From Aliiglaciecola lipolytica E3 (lineage in GTDB: Bacteria; Pseudomonadota; Gammaproteobacteria; Enterobacterales; Alteromonadaceae), in the NCBI RefSeq assembly GCF_000314975.1, contig NZ_BAEN01000014.1:1-64000 (forward strand): a stretch of DNA of 64,000 bases. The letters are read 5' to 3'. Shown one piece after another: positions 52,549 through 61,029 of the stretch. Position 1 is the first letter of the stretch. Each line of letters starts with the position of its first letter. The notes beneath the pieces were generated by a model. The model had not been told where the DNA came from. It searched no databases and saw only the letters and a program-made list of their open reading frames with translations. A program made the position numbers and the translations under genes.

Positions 52549-55500
52549 GCAGTCTTAACATTTCTAAAGTAGGTCAAAGTGCGTCTAATTCCGATGCTGG
52601 ACACAATGTTATCGACAGCGCTAGTTCTTTGACTCGCTTAAACTATTTTGACGGTAAGTTTTTACGCGCCCCAGATTTACAACTTGAGCAATCTGCGTTG
52701 CTGAATCAAATTCGATTATCCAATCAATCTGCCGGCGGAGGCATTGTGAATGGATTTGACTGTGTGCTTGCCTCGGGGCAAAAAATAGCGATCAGTGCGG
52801 GTCTTGGATATGACTGGCAAGGCCGCGCACTGGTCTTGAGTCAAGATATCGAAATTGGGATTAATACATTACTCACTCAAGCTGCAACAACATCAATTAG
52901 CAGCGAATTAAAAAGTGAAGTACGCAGTAGCGATTTTAAAACCTGTGAAATAAGAGCTGCAGATTCTGGATCAAACAATGTGTTAAGCAAACAAGAGTTG
53001 TATTTGATCGTTGTAAATCATTTAGAGGCATTTTGTGGTGAAGAAGACGTATACGGTAAGTTGTGTTCTGAAGCTTGCATAAGCAGTACGCAACGAACTC
53101 ATATAGTGGAAGGGATAAATATTCGAGCTGTGCCTTTTGCGCTCACCGAGCCACTTAAAGATTCGACACAAGTTACTATGGCACAGAAGCACCTGCGTTC
53201 ACGCACTGTGTCAGCTTATTTCGAGCAAGAAAAAAATACCATTTCGTCGTTGATTAGCCAACAAGGACTTAATGCTGCAACTTGGTGTCTAGGTGCAGAA
53301 GCATTAAGTGGCGAAGGCATTGCCATTGGTATGTTATCTAAGGTAGGGGAAACCGTCGTATTTTTAGATGCCTGGGGTGTGCGTAGAGAGCGAATTGTAC
53401 CGCCTCCTCAGCAATATTGGGCAGCGCGTATGGGAATGCGCAATTGGCAAATATATTTGGCGCAGATACTTCAGTTTCAATGTCATTTGCGAGACTGTTT
53501 AGGTAAATTTGATCCACTAGATCCTCCCTTGACTAGCGATCCTTGCGCGGATGAAAAAGCGTTAATTAAGACCGCAGCAGTAGACATGCAGCAATTGCTT
53601 TCTTACTACACTGACGTGTCAGCGAAACTCACGCAGATTGAGCGGCTTCCTCAGGCCAGTAAAGAATCGCAAGTTAACATTGCTACCTTGGACGTCGAAG
53701 CTTTAAGGGCCAGTATTGATCGATTACAGGCGGTCGGGAGTAGTCGGGTTAGTCAACAATTATTGATTGATTGCGGCATCGTTGAATTGCCTAGCGCCGG
53801 TTATCTTCCGGTGGTAGCAGACTCATCTATTTCGATAAACCAACAAGTTCGTCAACTGATGGGAAGAGGTGTCGATTTGCGGTTTTGTGCGGTGCGGGCA
53901 GATTATGTGCATCATGCACTTGAAGAAGCTCAGCATATGCAGCGCATTTGTTTGTTATCCGGCTTGGATAATCAGGCGAACATACAAGAAGTAGATATTC
54001 TTGTCCCCGAAGGACAGCTAAGCCAGTCTGAAAAGCCGGTTAAGCAACCGGGTTTTCAAGCACATCTTGATTCAACTGATGCGATGCTGGGGATGATGTT
54101 GCATTTGGTTGCTGATGCATTTAAAGATAGCTTAGATAAAAATAGTATTCGCGACGAAATGGTGATGCGATCTGCGTCCATGGGTCGCAATGTCAATGTC
54201 AGTGCGGTGAACGTTTCCGCTGGTAAACTCGATTTTGGTAAAGATATGACGGGCGCTGCTCGAGCTGAAAACCAAAATGGTAACTTAGGCTTTTATCTAG
54301 CCACAGAAAACTCTGCCTCTACAAGTGTTGAAGGACAAACGATAAAAACCGACATTAACTTGTGGGGACAAATGCAATCCAATCAGGATGTTTTTGCACT
54401 GTCGGCTGGTGGCAGAGCACAAGTGTCAGCGCGGTTTTTAATGGAAGCAAGTTTATTATATTCGGGCAACGATCGTGATATTGCATTGGATACGATTGTA
54501 GAACTGAATATTAGTGGACAGCTAATTATCGAAAAAGTGACGCCACGGGAAGGTACAACTAAGCTTTTTGGTCGTTTTGTTGGCGATAGCATTTTGCAAT
54601 ACACAACTACTCAGAATGGTGTACCTAAAACCCAAGTCTCCAGCGCCAGTTTAAATGATGACATTGTGTTGAGCCGTCAACTTACAGAACAGGGTTCTGC
54701 CATTGAAATTAGTATTCCAAGCCCTTCACTTTTTGGTAATTCGGATTTAGTAGATATGACTTACACTCAAGCGTGGAACGCTGCGGGTGAGTGCGAGGTG
54801 GTTGGCCAACTAACTACATTGGTGGAGGGAAAACCACAACAACGAAACTTTTTATCTGGCAAATTTATTCCAGACGATAACGCGTTGTCGCCCGGCAATC
54901 CATTTTACAATAAATCATTGGTCGCCTTAAAACAGATCGCGGGTGCACTAAACAATCAAGGGTTTGTTGAAACTGCTAGCCACCTATTGTTCCCACCGCC
55001 AGTGAGTGTGCCCAGCGAATTGATCGTTAAAGGTCAATATCCATGGGTTTTATTTCATCGAAGACGTTCTAAAGTGTGTGAAGGGGCCACCATTCCGGAT
55101 GTTAATTTGGCATCCCGAAAATATCAAATTTATTTGCTAGAGTTAACAGCTGATGTAGATCTAGATAAAATATTTGCTTCATTAGAGCGTGGTTTTGAAT
55201 CAACGGTAGCAAATGCTAAATCCATTGTTGAGGTAGAGTTTTCGGCCAGTTCAGCGGCAATTAATAGTGCGCACAATTCACTGCAACAGGCATGGAGAAG
55301 TGCCGTAGGCAGTAACGCACAAGTCGTGATTGCAGCGATTGCAAGTGGCGGAGATGTGGTCAATGAAGGTGATGCATTGGCAACCTCAAGAGTGAATAGT
55401 ACTAATGCGGTGCTAGACGATGTAAGCGATTTTAAAACTGAATTACCCATAGTAGTAAAACAAACCTTGCCTACTGGTATGAGTGCCCAAGGACGCGATG

Positions 55501-56792
55501 GCGTTATTGTCTACTTTGCGCAACAACAACAAGATCAAGTCGAAACCGACTGTCATGCCGTGTATCAAGTACTGACTTCTGATCCCGATGCTATACCGCG
55601 CAGAATCAGTGACGCAGTGGCTAAATATCAACCCGGTTCAACTAATGTTACGTTGGACGATGTATTTAATTCTGATATTGCCAGGAAGTTAGACGTTAAA
55701 CCCATGTTTAAATCAAAGACTGGGGATTTCACTTCAGAACAACAAGTGAGTAATGTCAAAAAAGTGTGGGAAGAAGCTGGAAATTATTTGATAACCCACG
55801 CTGGAGCCTTTCATCCTCAAGAGGATACGACATCAGCACAAGTGACTCTCAAACAAACCGAATCTATCGTAGATGTGTTAGGCATGTTAGCTGACAAGCC
55901 AGAGGATAATATGGCGACCTTTGCTATTCCTGGCGGCATGTTAGGTGAGTGTCAAAAAGCCACTGTTTTAGTTAGTGCTACACAATGTCATGAGGTCTTT
56001 TTAGTCGCTTCTTCAGCTTTGGACATAGAATTAATTCCAGGAGAGCAAGTAAATGAAGCCGAAAGTGCCGCGCTAGATCTAATTTTAGCTGAAGCCGATT
56101 CTGGAGTTGGACGTAATCAAGCAGCTTACTATCGACTCAATGCACTGCAATATTACTGGGATTCAATAAAAGTGGAAGCGGGCTCACAACAATTGTTTGT
56201 GAATAATTGGCAAGCACATCTGAGTCAAAACGTGGCTTTACAAGAAATGTTAAATAGTGCCAGTGCTATCTCGGTCTACTCTAGTGTAAAACCAAGTTTA
56301 GGAGAAGATGGAAGCCCTGAGCATATACCCAACGCTGACAATGCCAAAGCACAAAATGAGGTGCTCGCAGAATTGATGAGTCTGGGCGATGCAACGAATC
56401 ATTTTGCACTCGCCAGTAAGCGCACATCTTTTCCAAGCAATTGTGCAGTCATTAGTTTTGTCATCTTAACACCCGGCCAAATAATCGGAGCAATTCCAGG
56501 CGATTTAGCCAAAATTGTTAGATTCGATGACAATAATGAGGTAGTCAAAGACGAAAAGTTTAATGCCGCTGTAAAGGAGTTGATTGAAAAAGAGACCCAA
56601 ATAAAAACCATCGAACTGGTAAGCAAAGACGGTTCTGATGCAGCGGTGAAAGTCGCTGATACACAAGCCAGAGCACTCAAAAAAGTGCTACAAGCTGAAG
56701 GATTAGCCACACGAATGGCTACCATCAATGCTAGAGCACCCACTAGCGTGGAAAAGAACATGGAAAATAAACTGTTCTTAACGCGCAAGTGA
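52545..56792 (+). CDS. Giant eCIS-linked protein, possible fibre or baseplate extension
   Basis: The 1415-residue protein overlaps the preceding gene (ATGA). Residues about 27-110 repeat the module of its neighbour: LTRLNYFDGKFLRAPDLQLEQSAL, GGGIVNGFDCVL, KIAISAGLGYDWQGRALVLS. A helical part (about 300-430) and Cys-containing segments follow (CHLRDCLGKFD, CGEEDVYGKLCSEAC), then a beta-rich region (about 530-760: VSAVNVSAGKLDFGKDMTG, INLWGQMQSNQDVF), then alternating helical and beta segments. No signal peptide. It is the longest product of the operon; with no standard tail fibre present, a target-binding or outer baseplate role is inferred. Not recognised. Confidence 0.6.
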   Translation: MSSLNISKVGQSASNSDAGHNVIDSASSLTRLNYFDGKFLRAPDLQLEQSALLNQIRLSNQSAGGGIVNGFDCVLASGQKIAISAGLGYDWQGRALVLSQDIEIGINTLLTQAATTSISSELKSEVRSSDFKTCEIRAADSGSNNVLSKQELYLIVVNHLEAFCGEEDVYGKLCSEACISSTQRTHIVEGINIRAVPFALTEPLKDSTQVTMAQKHLRSRTVSAYFEQEKNTISSLISQQGLNAATWCLGAEALSGEGIAIGMLSKVGETVVFLDAWGVRRERIVPPPQQYWAARMGMRNWQIYLAQILQFQCHLRDCLGKFDPLDPPLTSDPCADEKALIKTAAVDMQQLLSYYTDVSAKLTQIERLPQASKESQVNIATLDVEALRASIDRLQAVGSSRVSQQLLIDCGIVELPSAGYLPVVADSSISINQQVRQLMGRGVDLRFCAVRADYVHHALEEAQHMQRICLLSGLDNQANIQEVDILVPEGQLSQSEKPVKQPGFQAHLDSTDAMLGMMLHLVADAFKDSLDKNSIRDEMVMRSASMGRNVNVSAVNVSAGKLDFGKDMTGAARAENQNGNLGFYLATENSASTSVEGQTIKTDINLWGQMQSNQDVFALSAGGRAQVSARFLMEASLLYSGNDRDIALDTIVELNISGQLIIEKVTPREGTTKLFGRFVGDSILQYTTTQNGVPKTQVSSASLNDDIVLSRQLTEQGSAIEISIPSPSLFGNSDLVDMTYTQAWNAAGECEVVGQLTTLVEGKPQQRNFLSGKFIPDDNALSPGNPFYNKSLVALKQIAGALNNQGFVETASHLLFPPPVSVPSELIVKGQYPWVLFHRRRSKVCEGATIPDVNLASRKYQIYLLELTADVDLDKIFASLERGFESTVANAKSIVEVEFSASSAAINSAHNSLQQAWRSAVGSNAQVVIAAIASGGDVVNEGDALATSRVNSTNAVLDDVSDFKTELPIVVKQTLPTGMSAQGRDGVIVYFAQQQQDQVETDCHAVYQVLTSDPDAIPRRISDAVAKYQPGSTNVTLDDVFNSDIARKLDVKPMFKSKTGDFTSEQQVSNVKKVWEEAGNYLITHAGAFHPQEDTTSAQVTLKQTESIVDVLGMLADKPEDNMATFAIPGGMLGECQKATVLVSATQCHEVFLVASSALDIELIPGEQVNEAESAALDLILAEADSGVGRNQAAYYRLNALQYYWDSIKVEAGSQQLFVNNWQAHLSQNVALQEMLNSASAISVYSSVKPSLGEDGSPEHIPNADNAKAQNEVLAELMSLGDATNHFALASKRTSFPSNCAVISFVILTPGQIIGAIPGDLAKIVRFDDNNEVVKDEKFNAAVKELIEKETQIKTIELVSKDGSDAAVKVADTQARALKKVLQAEGLATRMATINARAPTSVEKNMENKLFLTRK

Positions 56793-56811
56793 TTCTTCTG
56801 GAGGCAGGCAG

Positions 56812-58554
56812 ATGTTAAAAACTCGTCCAAGTAATAACAGCCAGAATATTGATAATTCAGGTCACGCAAGCAAAAAAAATATTGCGTCCTCGCAGGTGGC
56901 GAATAGCAGTAATAAAGACGGTAGCGTAGAGCAACCGTCTGCACCGCTAATGAATCATCAATGGACACGTCTGATACAAAATGGAAGTACCGGGCCCACA
57001 ATTCAGCGTAAGTGTGAAAGTTGCGAACAAGACGAACAAGATGCTTTGGCTTTACAACCCAAATTGCATATCGGCCCTGCAAACGATACGTATGAACAGG
57101 AGGCCGATACAGTCGCTGATGTGGTTATGCATAAGCCGGGCGTTAGTGTAGGCAATATATCGAGCTTAAAGCAGCGACAAACCTCCGCAAAAGCAGAAAG
57201 TTCAAATCATGACACGAGTCAGAAATCTACCGGGGATAGCAGTGGACTAGGTAATTACGTCAACTCACTTAATGGCAAAGGTCATGGAATGTCTAGGGTT
57301 GAAAATCGATTTTTCTCCCAGCGTTTTAATCGCTCATTTGACGACGTCCGTTTACACACCGATAGTGAAGCTAATCAGGCGGCTAAAGGAATACAGGCTA
57401 AGGCGTTTACTTATGGCAATCATATTGTGTTTAATCGCGGCGCTTATCAGGTAAACCAACCTAAAAGCATGCATTTAATGGCGCATGAACTTACTCACGT
57501 CGTCCAACAAGGTGGTGCGAATGGTACGCTCAACAAAAAGCCAATCGATGCCGTCAGCCATATTCAAAAAACACCAGAAGGAGAACTCACCCCCGAACAA
57601 GTAGGGCAAGATCCTGGTTTGTTATTGTGTTTTATTCTTTGTGAAATAGGTGTACCGCCTTCGATCTGGAGAACTGTGACAGGAATGGTATTACAGGCGG
57701 TTTGGGAGGAATATAAAGTACGCTATTCACAAGCTCAGGCGAATGTCGCATTTAGACGATTTCAGTTGGCGTTTAACGCGTATTCTCCGATCAAAGTTAT
57801 CCAGTTTATTTTAACCTTTGCTGTTCAGGGTAAAATAGGTCTTATCCCTATTAGAGCCGCGGCCGCTACTGCCATTAAACGTAGATTAGAAGCAATGCTG
57901 ATCGCGCGGGGAGCTACAACTGCTGGTTTAGTTGCCGCCGAACAAATTGCCAGAAAAGTGGTGATTGTTATTGAAGTTGCTATCGCCGCAGGATGTGGTT
58001 TGTATTGTGGTTCGATGGCATTGGGTCGTGCAATAGTGGCACTGACTGAAGCTGCTGCAGAAGGTATTGTTGCATTTGCTGAAGGGCTAGAAACGGCTGG
58101 CGAAATTATGGGTTCTATTGTCGGGGGGATCGCGACCGAATTATTTGTACGTCCAATATTTACCAGTTTAGCAGTGGCGGATATTTACAATTGGGATTTG
58201 GCTGGAATGCCGGGGTCTACTCGAGCTGATATGTTAGTGATGGGATGGTATTTATCCTCTCAGCTAAATGGTGAAGATATGGATACGTTACTTACCCAAA
58301 TAGCCAAACCAATAAACCAATATCCTAATGATTTTCAAGACTTAATTTTTCAAACTATGGCTGAGATTGCCAGTGAACGGGATGAATTAAATGAAGAACC
58401 ATTAGAGTTCACGCCTTACAGTATTCTCCGTCAGAGCCCCATTGTGTTTATACGGTTATTAAACGAAGAGGGGTATCTGCTTTTTAATCAAGATCCAAAT
58501 GATGTAGCCGACGCCATGATTTATGGTGGTGATGAAGCGGAAACACAGGACTAG
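56812..58554 (+). CDS. DUF4157 (eCIS-core) protein, candidate effector
   Basis: The 580-residue protein has a disordered N-terminus (1-60) with CESCEQDEQD, then the DUF4157 domain at about 165-235: RFFSQRFNRSFDDVRLHTDSEANQAAKGIQAKAFT, GNHIVFNRGAYQ, and the zinc-protease-like HELTH (His225, Glu226, His229) VVQQG. This domain is strongly associated with eCIS loci and their cargo. The C-terminal 330 residues contain several Ala/Gly-rich hydrophobic helices (RKVVIVIEVAIAAGCGLYCGSMALG), suggesting membrane activity. It is the last gene of the operon, after a GGAGG site. A loaded toxin is inferred, not shown. Confidence 0.85.
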   Translation: MLKTRPSNNSQNIDNSGHASKKNIASSQVANSSNKDGSVEQPSAPLMNHQWTRLIQNGSTGPTIQRKCESCEQDEQDALALQPKLHIGPANDTYEQEADTVADVVMHKPGVSVGNISSLKQRQTSAKAESSNHDTSQKSTGDSSGLGNYVNSLNGKGHGMSRVENRFFSQRFNRSFDDVRLHTDSEANQAAKGIQAKAFTYGNHIVFNRGAYQVNQPKSMHLMAHELTHVVQQGGANGTLNKKPIDAVSHIQKTPEGELTPEQVGQDPGLLLCFILCEIGVPPSIWRTVTGMVLQAVWEEYKVRYSQAQANVAFRRFQLAFNAYSPIKVIQFILTFAVQGKIGLIPIRAAAATAIKRRLEAMLIARGATTAGLVAAEQIARKVVIVIEVAIAAGCGLYCGSMALGRAIVALTEAAAEGIVAFAEGLETAGEIMGSIVGGIATELFVRPIFTSLAVADIYNWDLAGMPGSTRADMLVMGWYLSSQLNGEDMDTLLTQIAKPINQYPNDFQDLIFQTMAEIASERDELNEEPLEFTPYSILRQSPIVFIRLLNEEGYLLFNQDPNDVADAMIYGGDEAETQD

Positions 58555-58602
58555 CGACTGCAATAAGATGGCATTTGCCTACAACTCCTAACGACAGAAC
58601 TT

Positions 58603-59538
58603 TTATTTGTCTCTACATACTTCATCTGAAAATTCAAATTCGATTGTCGTATGCGCCAAGCCAAAAGGTGATAGCTGCTCATTTAAGTCTGCTTTTAGCG
58701 CTTTCATTTGTTGAATCCCAATCTGCTCATTTAACACTAAATGCGCAGTCATAACGTGCTTTTCGCCATCCAATGACCAAATATGTAAGTGGTGCACATC
58801 ATCTATGCTATCAGGTGACATAAGAATATCTTTTACGTTGTCATGGGTAGACTTGTCGGGCGTAGCTTGTAAAAAAAGCACTAGTGTAACTTTCAGGTTT
58901 TTTACCACGTTAATGAGAATGAATAAGGTAAATGCAATAGATAAAATCGGATCTAAAATTGGCCACGGTTTAAACATTAACACCACAGACACTATCAATA
59001 CCGCTACCCAACCCAGCACATCTTCCATTAAATGCCAATTCAACACCCGTTCATTGAGCGTTTCACCTGCACTTAGTTTAAATGCTGCATAACCATTTAC
59101 AGCGACACCAAAAATGGCTAACACAAACATACCTTCTGTTTGCGGCATTTCCGGATTACTAAGTCTGGGAATTGCTTCGAACAATATCCAAACTGCCCCA
59201 ACGATCAATATCAGACTGTTGAGTAACGCTCCTAGCAATGAAAAGCGTCTAAACCCGTAGGTGAAAACGGGGTTAGCATCTTTTTCACCTAATTTATTTA
59301 GCCCCCAAGCTGTGCCAATCGCTAAACTATCACCTAAATCATGCACAGCGTCAGCCATAATTGCGGTACTGTTAGTTAACCAACCACCAATGAATTCAAT
59401 AATGGTAAAAGTCACGTTTAAAAAGAACGCCCAACCAATTCTTTCTGAGGCAGTATGGTGATGGGCATGACTATGACCGTGAGAATGACCGTGAACATGA
59501 GCGTGAGAATGACTCGAATTGTGGTTGTGGTTTTCCAT
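58603..59538 (-). CDS. CDF-family metal efflux transporter
   Basis: The 311-residue inner-membrane protein has a His-rich N-terminus (17 His in the first 30 residues), then six spans with the CDF metal site ADAVHDLGDSLAIG (HD and D residues) and the second site in LMEDVLGWVAVLIV. The C-terminal cytoplasmic domain has DDVHHLHIWSLDGEKHVMTAHL. It exports Zn, Cd or Co in exchange for protons. It is the second gene after the DUF3703 gene, under the MerR promoter at 59962-59992, and converges with the eCIS operon. Confidence 0.94.
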   Translation of the reverse strand: MENHNHNSSHSHAHVHGHSHGHSHAHHHTASERIGWAFFLNVTFTIIEFIGGWLTNSTAIMADAVHDLGDSLAIGTAWGLNKLGEKDANPVFTYGFRRFSLLGALLNSLILIVGAVWILFEAIPRLSNPEMPQTEGMFVLAIFGVAVNGYAAFKLSAGETLNERVLNWHLMEDVLGWVAVLIVSVVLMFKPWPILDPILSIAFTLFILINVVKNLKVTLVLFLQATPDKSTHDNVKDILMSPDSIDDVHHLHIWSLDGEKHVMTAHLVLNEQIGIQQMKALKADLNEQLSPFGLAHTTIEFEFSDEVCRDK

Positions 59539-59556
59539 TCAGTTACTCTTTGATTT

Positions 59557-59925
59557 TCAATCTGAGATCTTTTGTTCTATCGCATCAATGATGCGTTTAT
59601 TTTGCGCAGATATTGGCATAGATGTAAAAGGACCAACATTTGCCCCGCCAGTATTGCCGGAGGGTAATAACCCAAAGCAAGTTTTGGTTAAGGCGCCGAA
59701 AATACGCAATATTTGCCCGAAAACTTCCACAATATCTCTTTTTTCGAAGCCATGCTTTAGCATCAAGTAGTGTACTAAACAATGTAAGTACGTAGACTTT
59801 TGCCCGATAACATGAGCGTCTTCTAATAAATTAAAGGCCTGCGCATGATTGCCAACCATGTTAGCTTGTTTGGCTAATTGAATTTTGTGTAGCACATGAG
59901 GCTTTGCATGTTTTGTATACTGCAT
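59557..59925 (-). CDS. DUF3703-family protein, metal-resistance linked
   Basis: The 122-residue protein has a helical N-terminus (AKQANMVGNHAQAFNLLEDAHVIGQKS) and a C-terminal PSGNTGGANVGPFTSMPIS, typical of DUF3703. It carries several His and Cys residues (HCLVHYLMLKHGF). The family occurs with CDF and MerR genes for metal tolerance. Function is unknown; a chaperone or sensor of the exported metal is possible. First gene after the promoter at 59962-59992 and 18 bases before the CDF start. Confidence 0.8.
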   Translation of the reverse strand: MQYTKHAKPHVLHKIQLAKQANMVGNHAQAFNLLEDAHVIGQKSTYLHCLVHYLMLKHGFEKRDIVEVFGQILRIFGALTKTCFGLLPSGNTGGANVGPFTSMPISAQNKRIIDAIEQKISD

Positions 59926-59961
59926 AGATTATTTTGACCACGTTGATGGTTAATGGAATAC

Positions 59962-59992
59962 AGTGTAAAGTCTATACCTACTATAGAGTCAA
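59962..59992 (-). promoter_or_regulatory. MerR-type promoter with 19-bp spacer
   Basis: Minus strand: -35 TTGACT (59992-59987), 19-base spacer, -10 TACACT (59967-59962). The spacer contains the dyad CTATAG...CTATAG-like (CTATAGTAGGTATAG). A 19-bp spacer with dyad is the signature of MerR-activated promoters such as those for CadR, PbrR and ZntR targets. It serves the DUF3703-CDF operon; the regulator gene starts 17 bases beyond on the other strand. Confidence 0.85.
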
Positions 59993-60008
59993 GAGGGCAG
60001 AGGCGAAA

Positions 60009-60398
60009 ATGAAGATAGGTGAGCTCGCAAATAAATCTGGCTGCTCCGTGCAAACTATCCGTTTCTACGAAAAGCAAAAGTTACTCAAACAGCCACTGCG
60101 AAACACCAGTAATTATCGCGAATACGATCTAAATGCGTTGAAGCAGTTAACCTTTATTCGTCAATGTCGCTCACTTGATATTTCGATTAGTGAAATACAG
60201 CAGTTGATTGCAATGCGTTCACAGCCAGATAAAAGTTGTAAAACAGTGAATGATATGGTCAACAGTCATATCCAAGAAGTTAGTGTTCGTATCAGCGAAT
60301 TGGAAAATTTAAAAGTTGCTTTATCCGAGATCGCATCTGCTTGCTCCGATGGACATTCAGTGAGTAACTGTGGTGTATTAAAAAAGCTTGAAATTTAA
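60009..60398 (+). CDS. MerR-family metal-responsive regulator (CadR/PbrR-like)
   Basis: The 129-residue protein from the ATG at 60009 begins MKIGELANKSGCSVQTIRFYEKQKLL, a typical MerR winged helix. Metal-binding cysteines are Cys77 (DKSCKTVND), Cys112 (ACSDGH) and Cys121 (NCGVL), the CadR/PbrR pattern for Cd or Pb. The upstream in-frame start at 59934 would lack a ribosome site and add no family sequence. It is divergent from DUF3703/CDF and probably activates them through the 19-bp-spacer promoter. Confidence 0.92.
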   Translation: MKIGELANKSGCSVQTIRFYEKQKLLKQPLRNTSNYREYDLNALKQLTFIRQCRSLDISISEIQQLIAMRSQPDKSCKTVNDMVNSHIQEVSVRISELENLKVALSEIASACSDGHSVSNCGVLKKLEI

Positions 60399-60453
60399 TA
60401 GTTTCAATATACATTGCCAATGAATATTGTTGCCCAATAAAATAGGAATTTGA

Positions 60454-60792
<339 letters not shown>

Positions 60793-60826
60793 TAGTTTTG
60801 GATTCTATTTATAATATTAGTTTTCA

Positions 60827-60856
60827 GTGTAAGCAGAAAATAAGTTCTGCTTACAC
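60827..60856. repeat. Perfect 12-bp inverted repeat after PII gene
   Basis: GTGTAAGCAGAA (60827-60838), six-base loop, TTCTGCTTACAC (60845-60856). It lies 35 bases after the PII stop but has no T-run on either strand, so it is either a weak terminator, an mRNA-end stabiliser or an operator for the katG side. Confidence 0.6.
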
Positions 60857-60918
60857 AGCTCGTCGCAAGCTCTAACTGCTAAAAATACTTTTCTCAAGAT
60901 AAAATGTTATCAGATTGT

Positions 60919-60945
60919 AAAAATAGATTGGACTAATCTATTTTT
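60919..60945. promoter_or_regulatory. Perfect AT-rich inverted repeat upstream of katG
   Basis: AAAAATAGATT-GGACT-AATCTATTTTT: two perfect 11-base arms around five bases. It sits about 60 bases before a TATAAT (61005-61010) that likely is the katG -10. An OxyR or other redox-regulator site is possible, though the spacing differs from the OxyR consensus. Confidence 0.5.
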
Positions 60946-61029
60946 CCTATAATTTCTCGCTCCTTATTACGTAGATTTAAGTCTATAGTTTCCTCGATTA
61001 CCCGTATAATAGTCATTCAGGACAAAACT

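Noticed and set aside
56590-56790. OmpA-like C-terminus in the 1415-residue protein
   Set aside because: Only a faint resemblance (KVADTQARALKKVLQAEG); the conserved OmpA residues are not evident.
30777-58554. Prophage
   Set aside because: No capsid, portal, terminase, integrase or lysis gene; AAA ATPase, DUF4255 and DUF4157 fit eCIS.
60919-60990. OxyR site upstream of katG
   Set aside because: ATAG and CTAT are present but their spacing does not fit the OxyR consensus; kept only as a palindrome.
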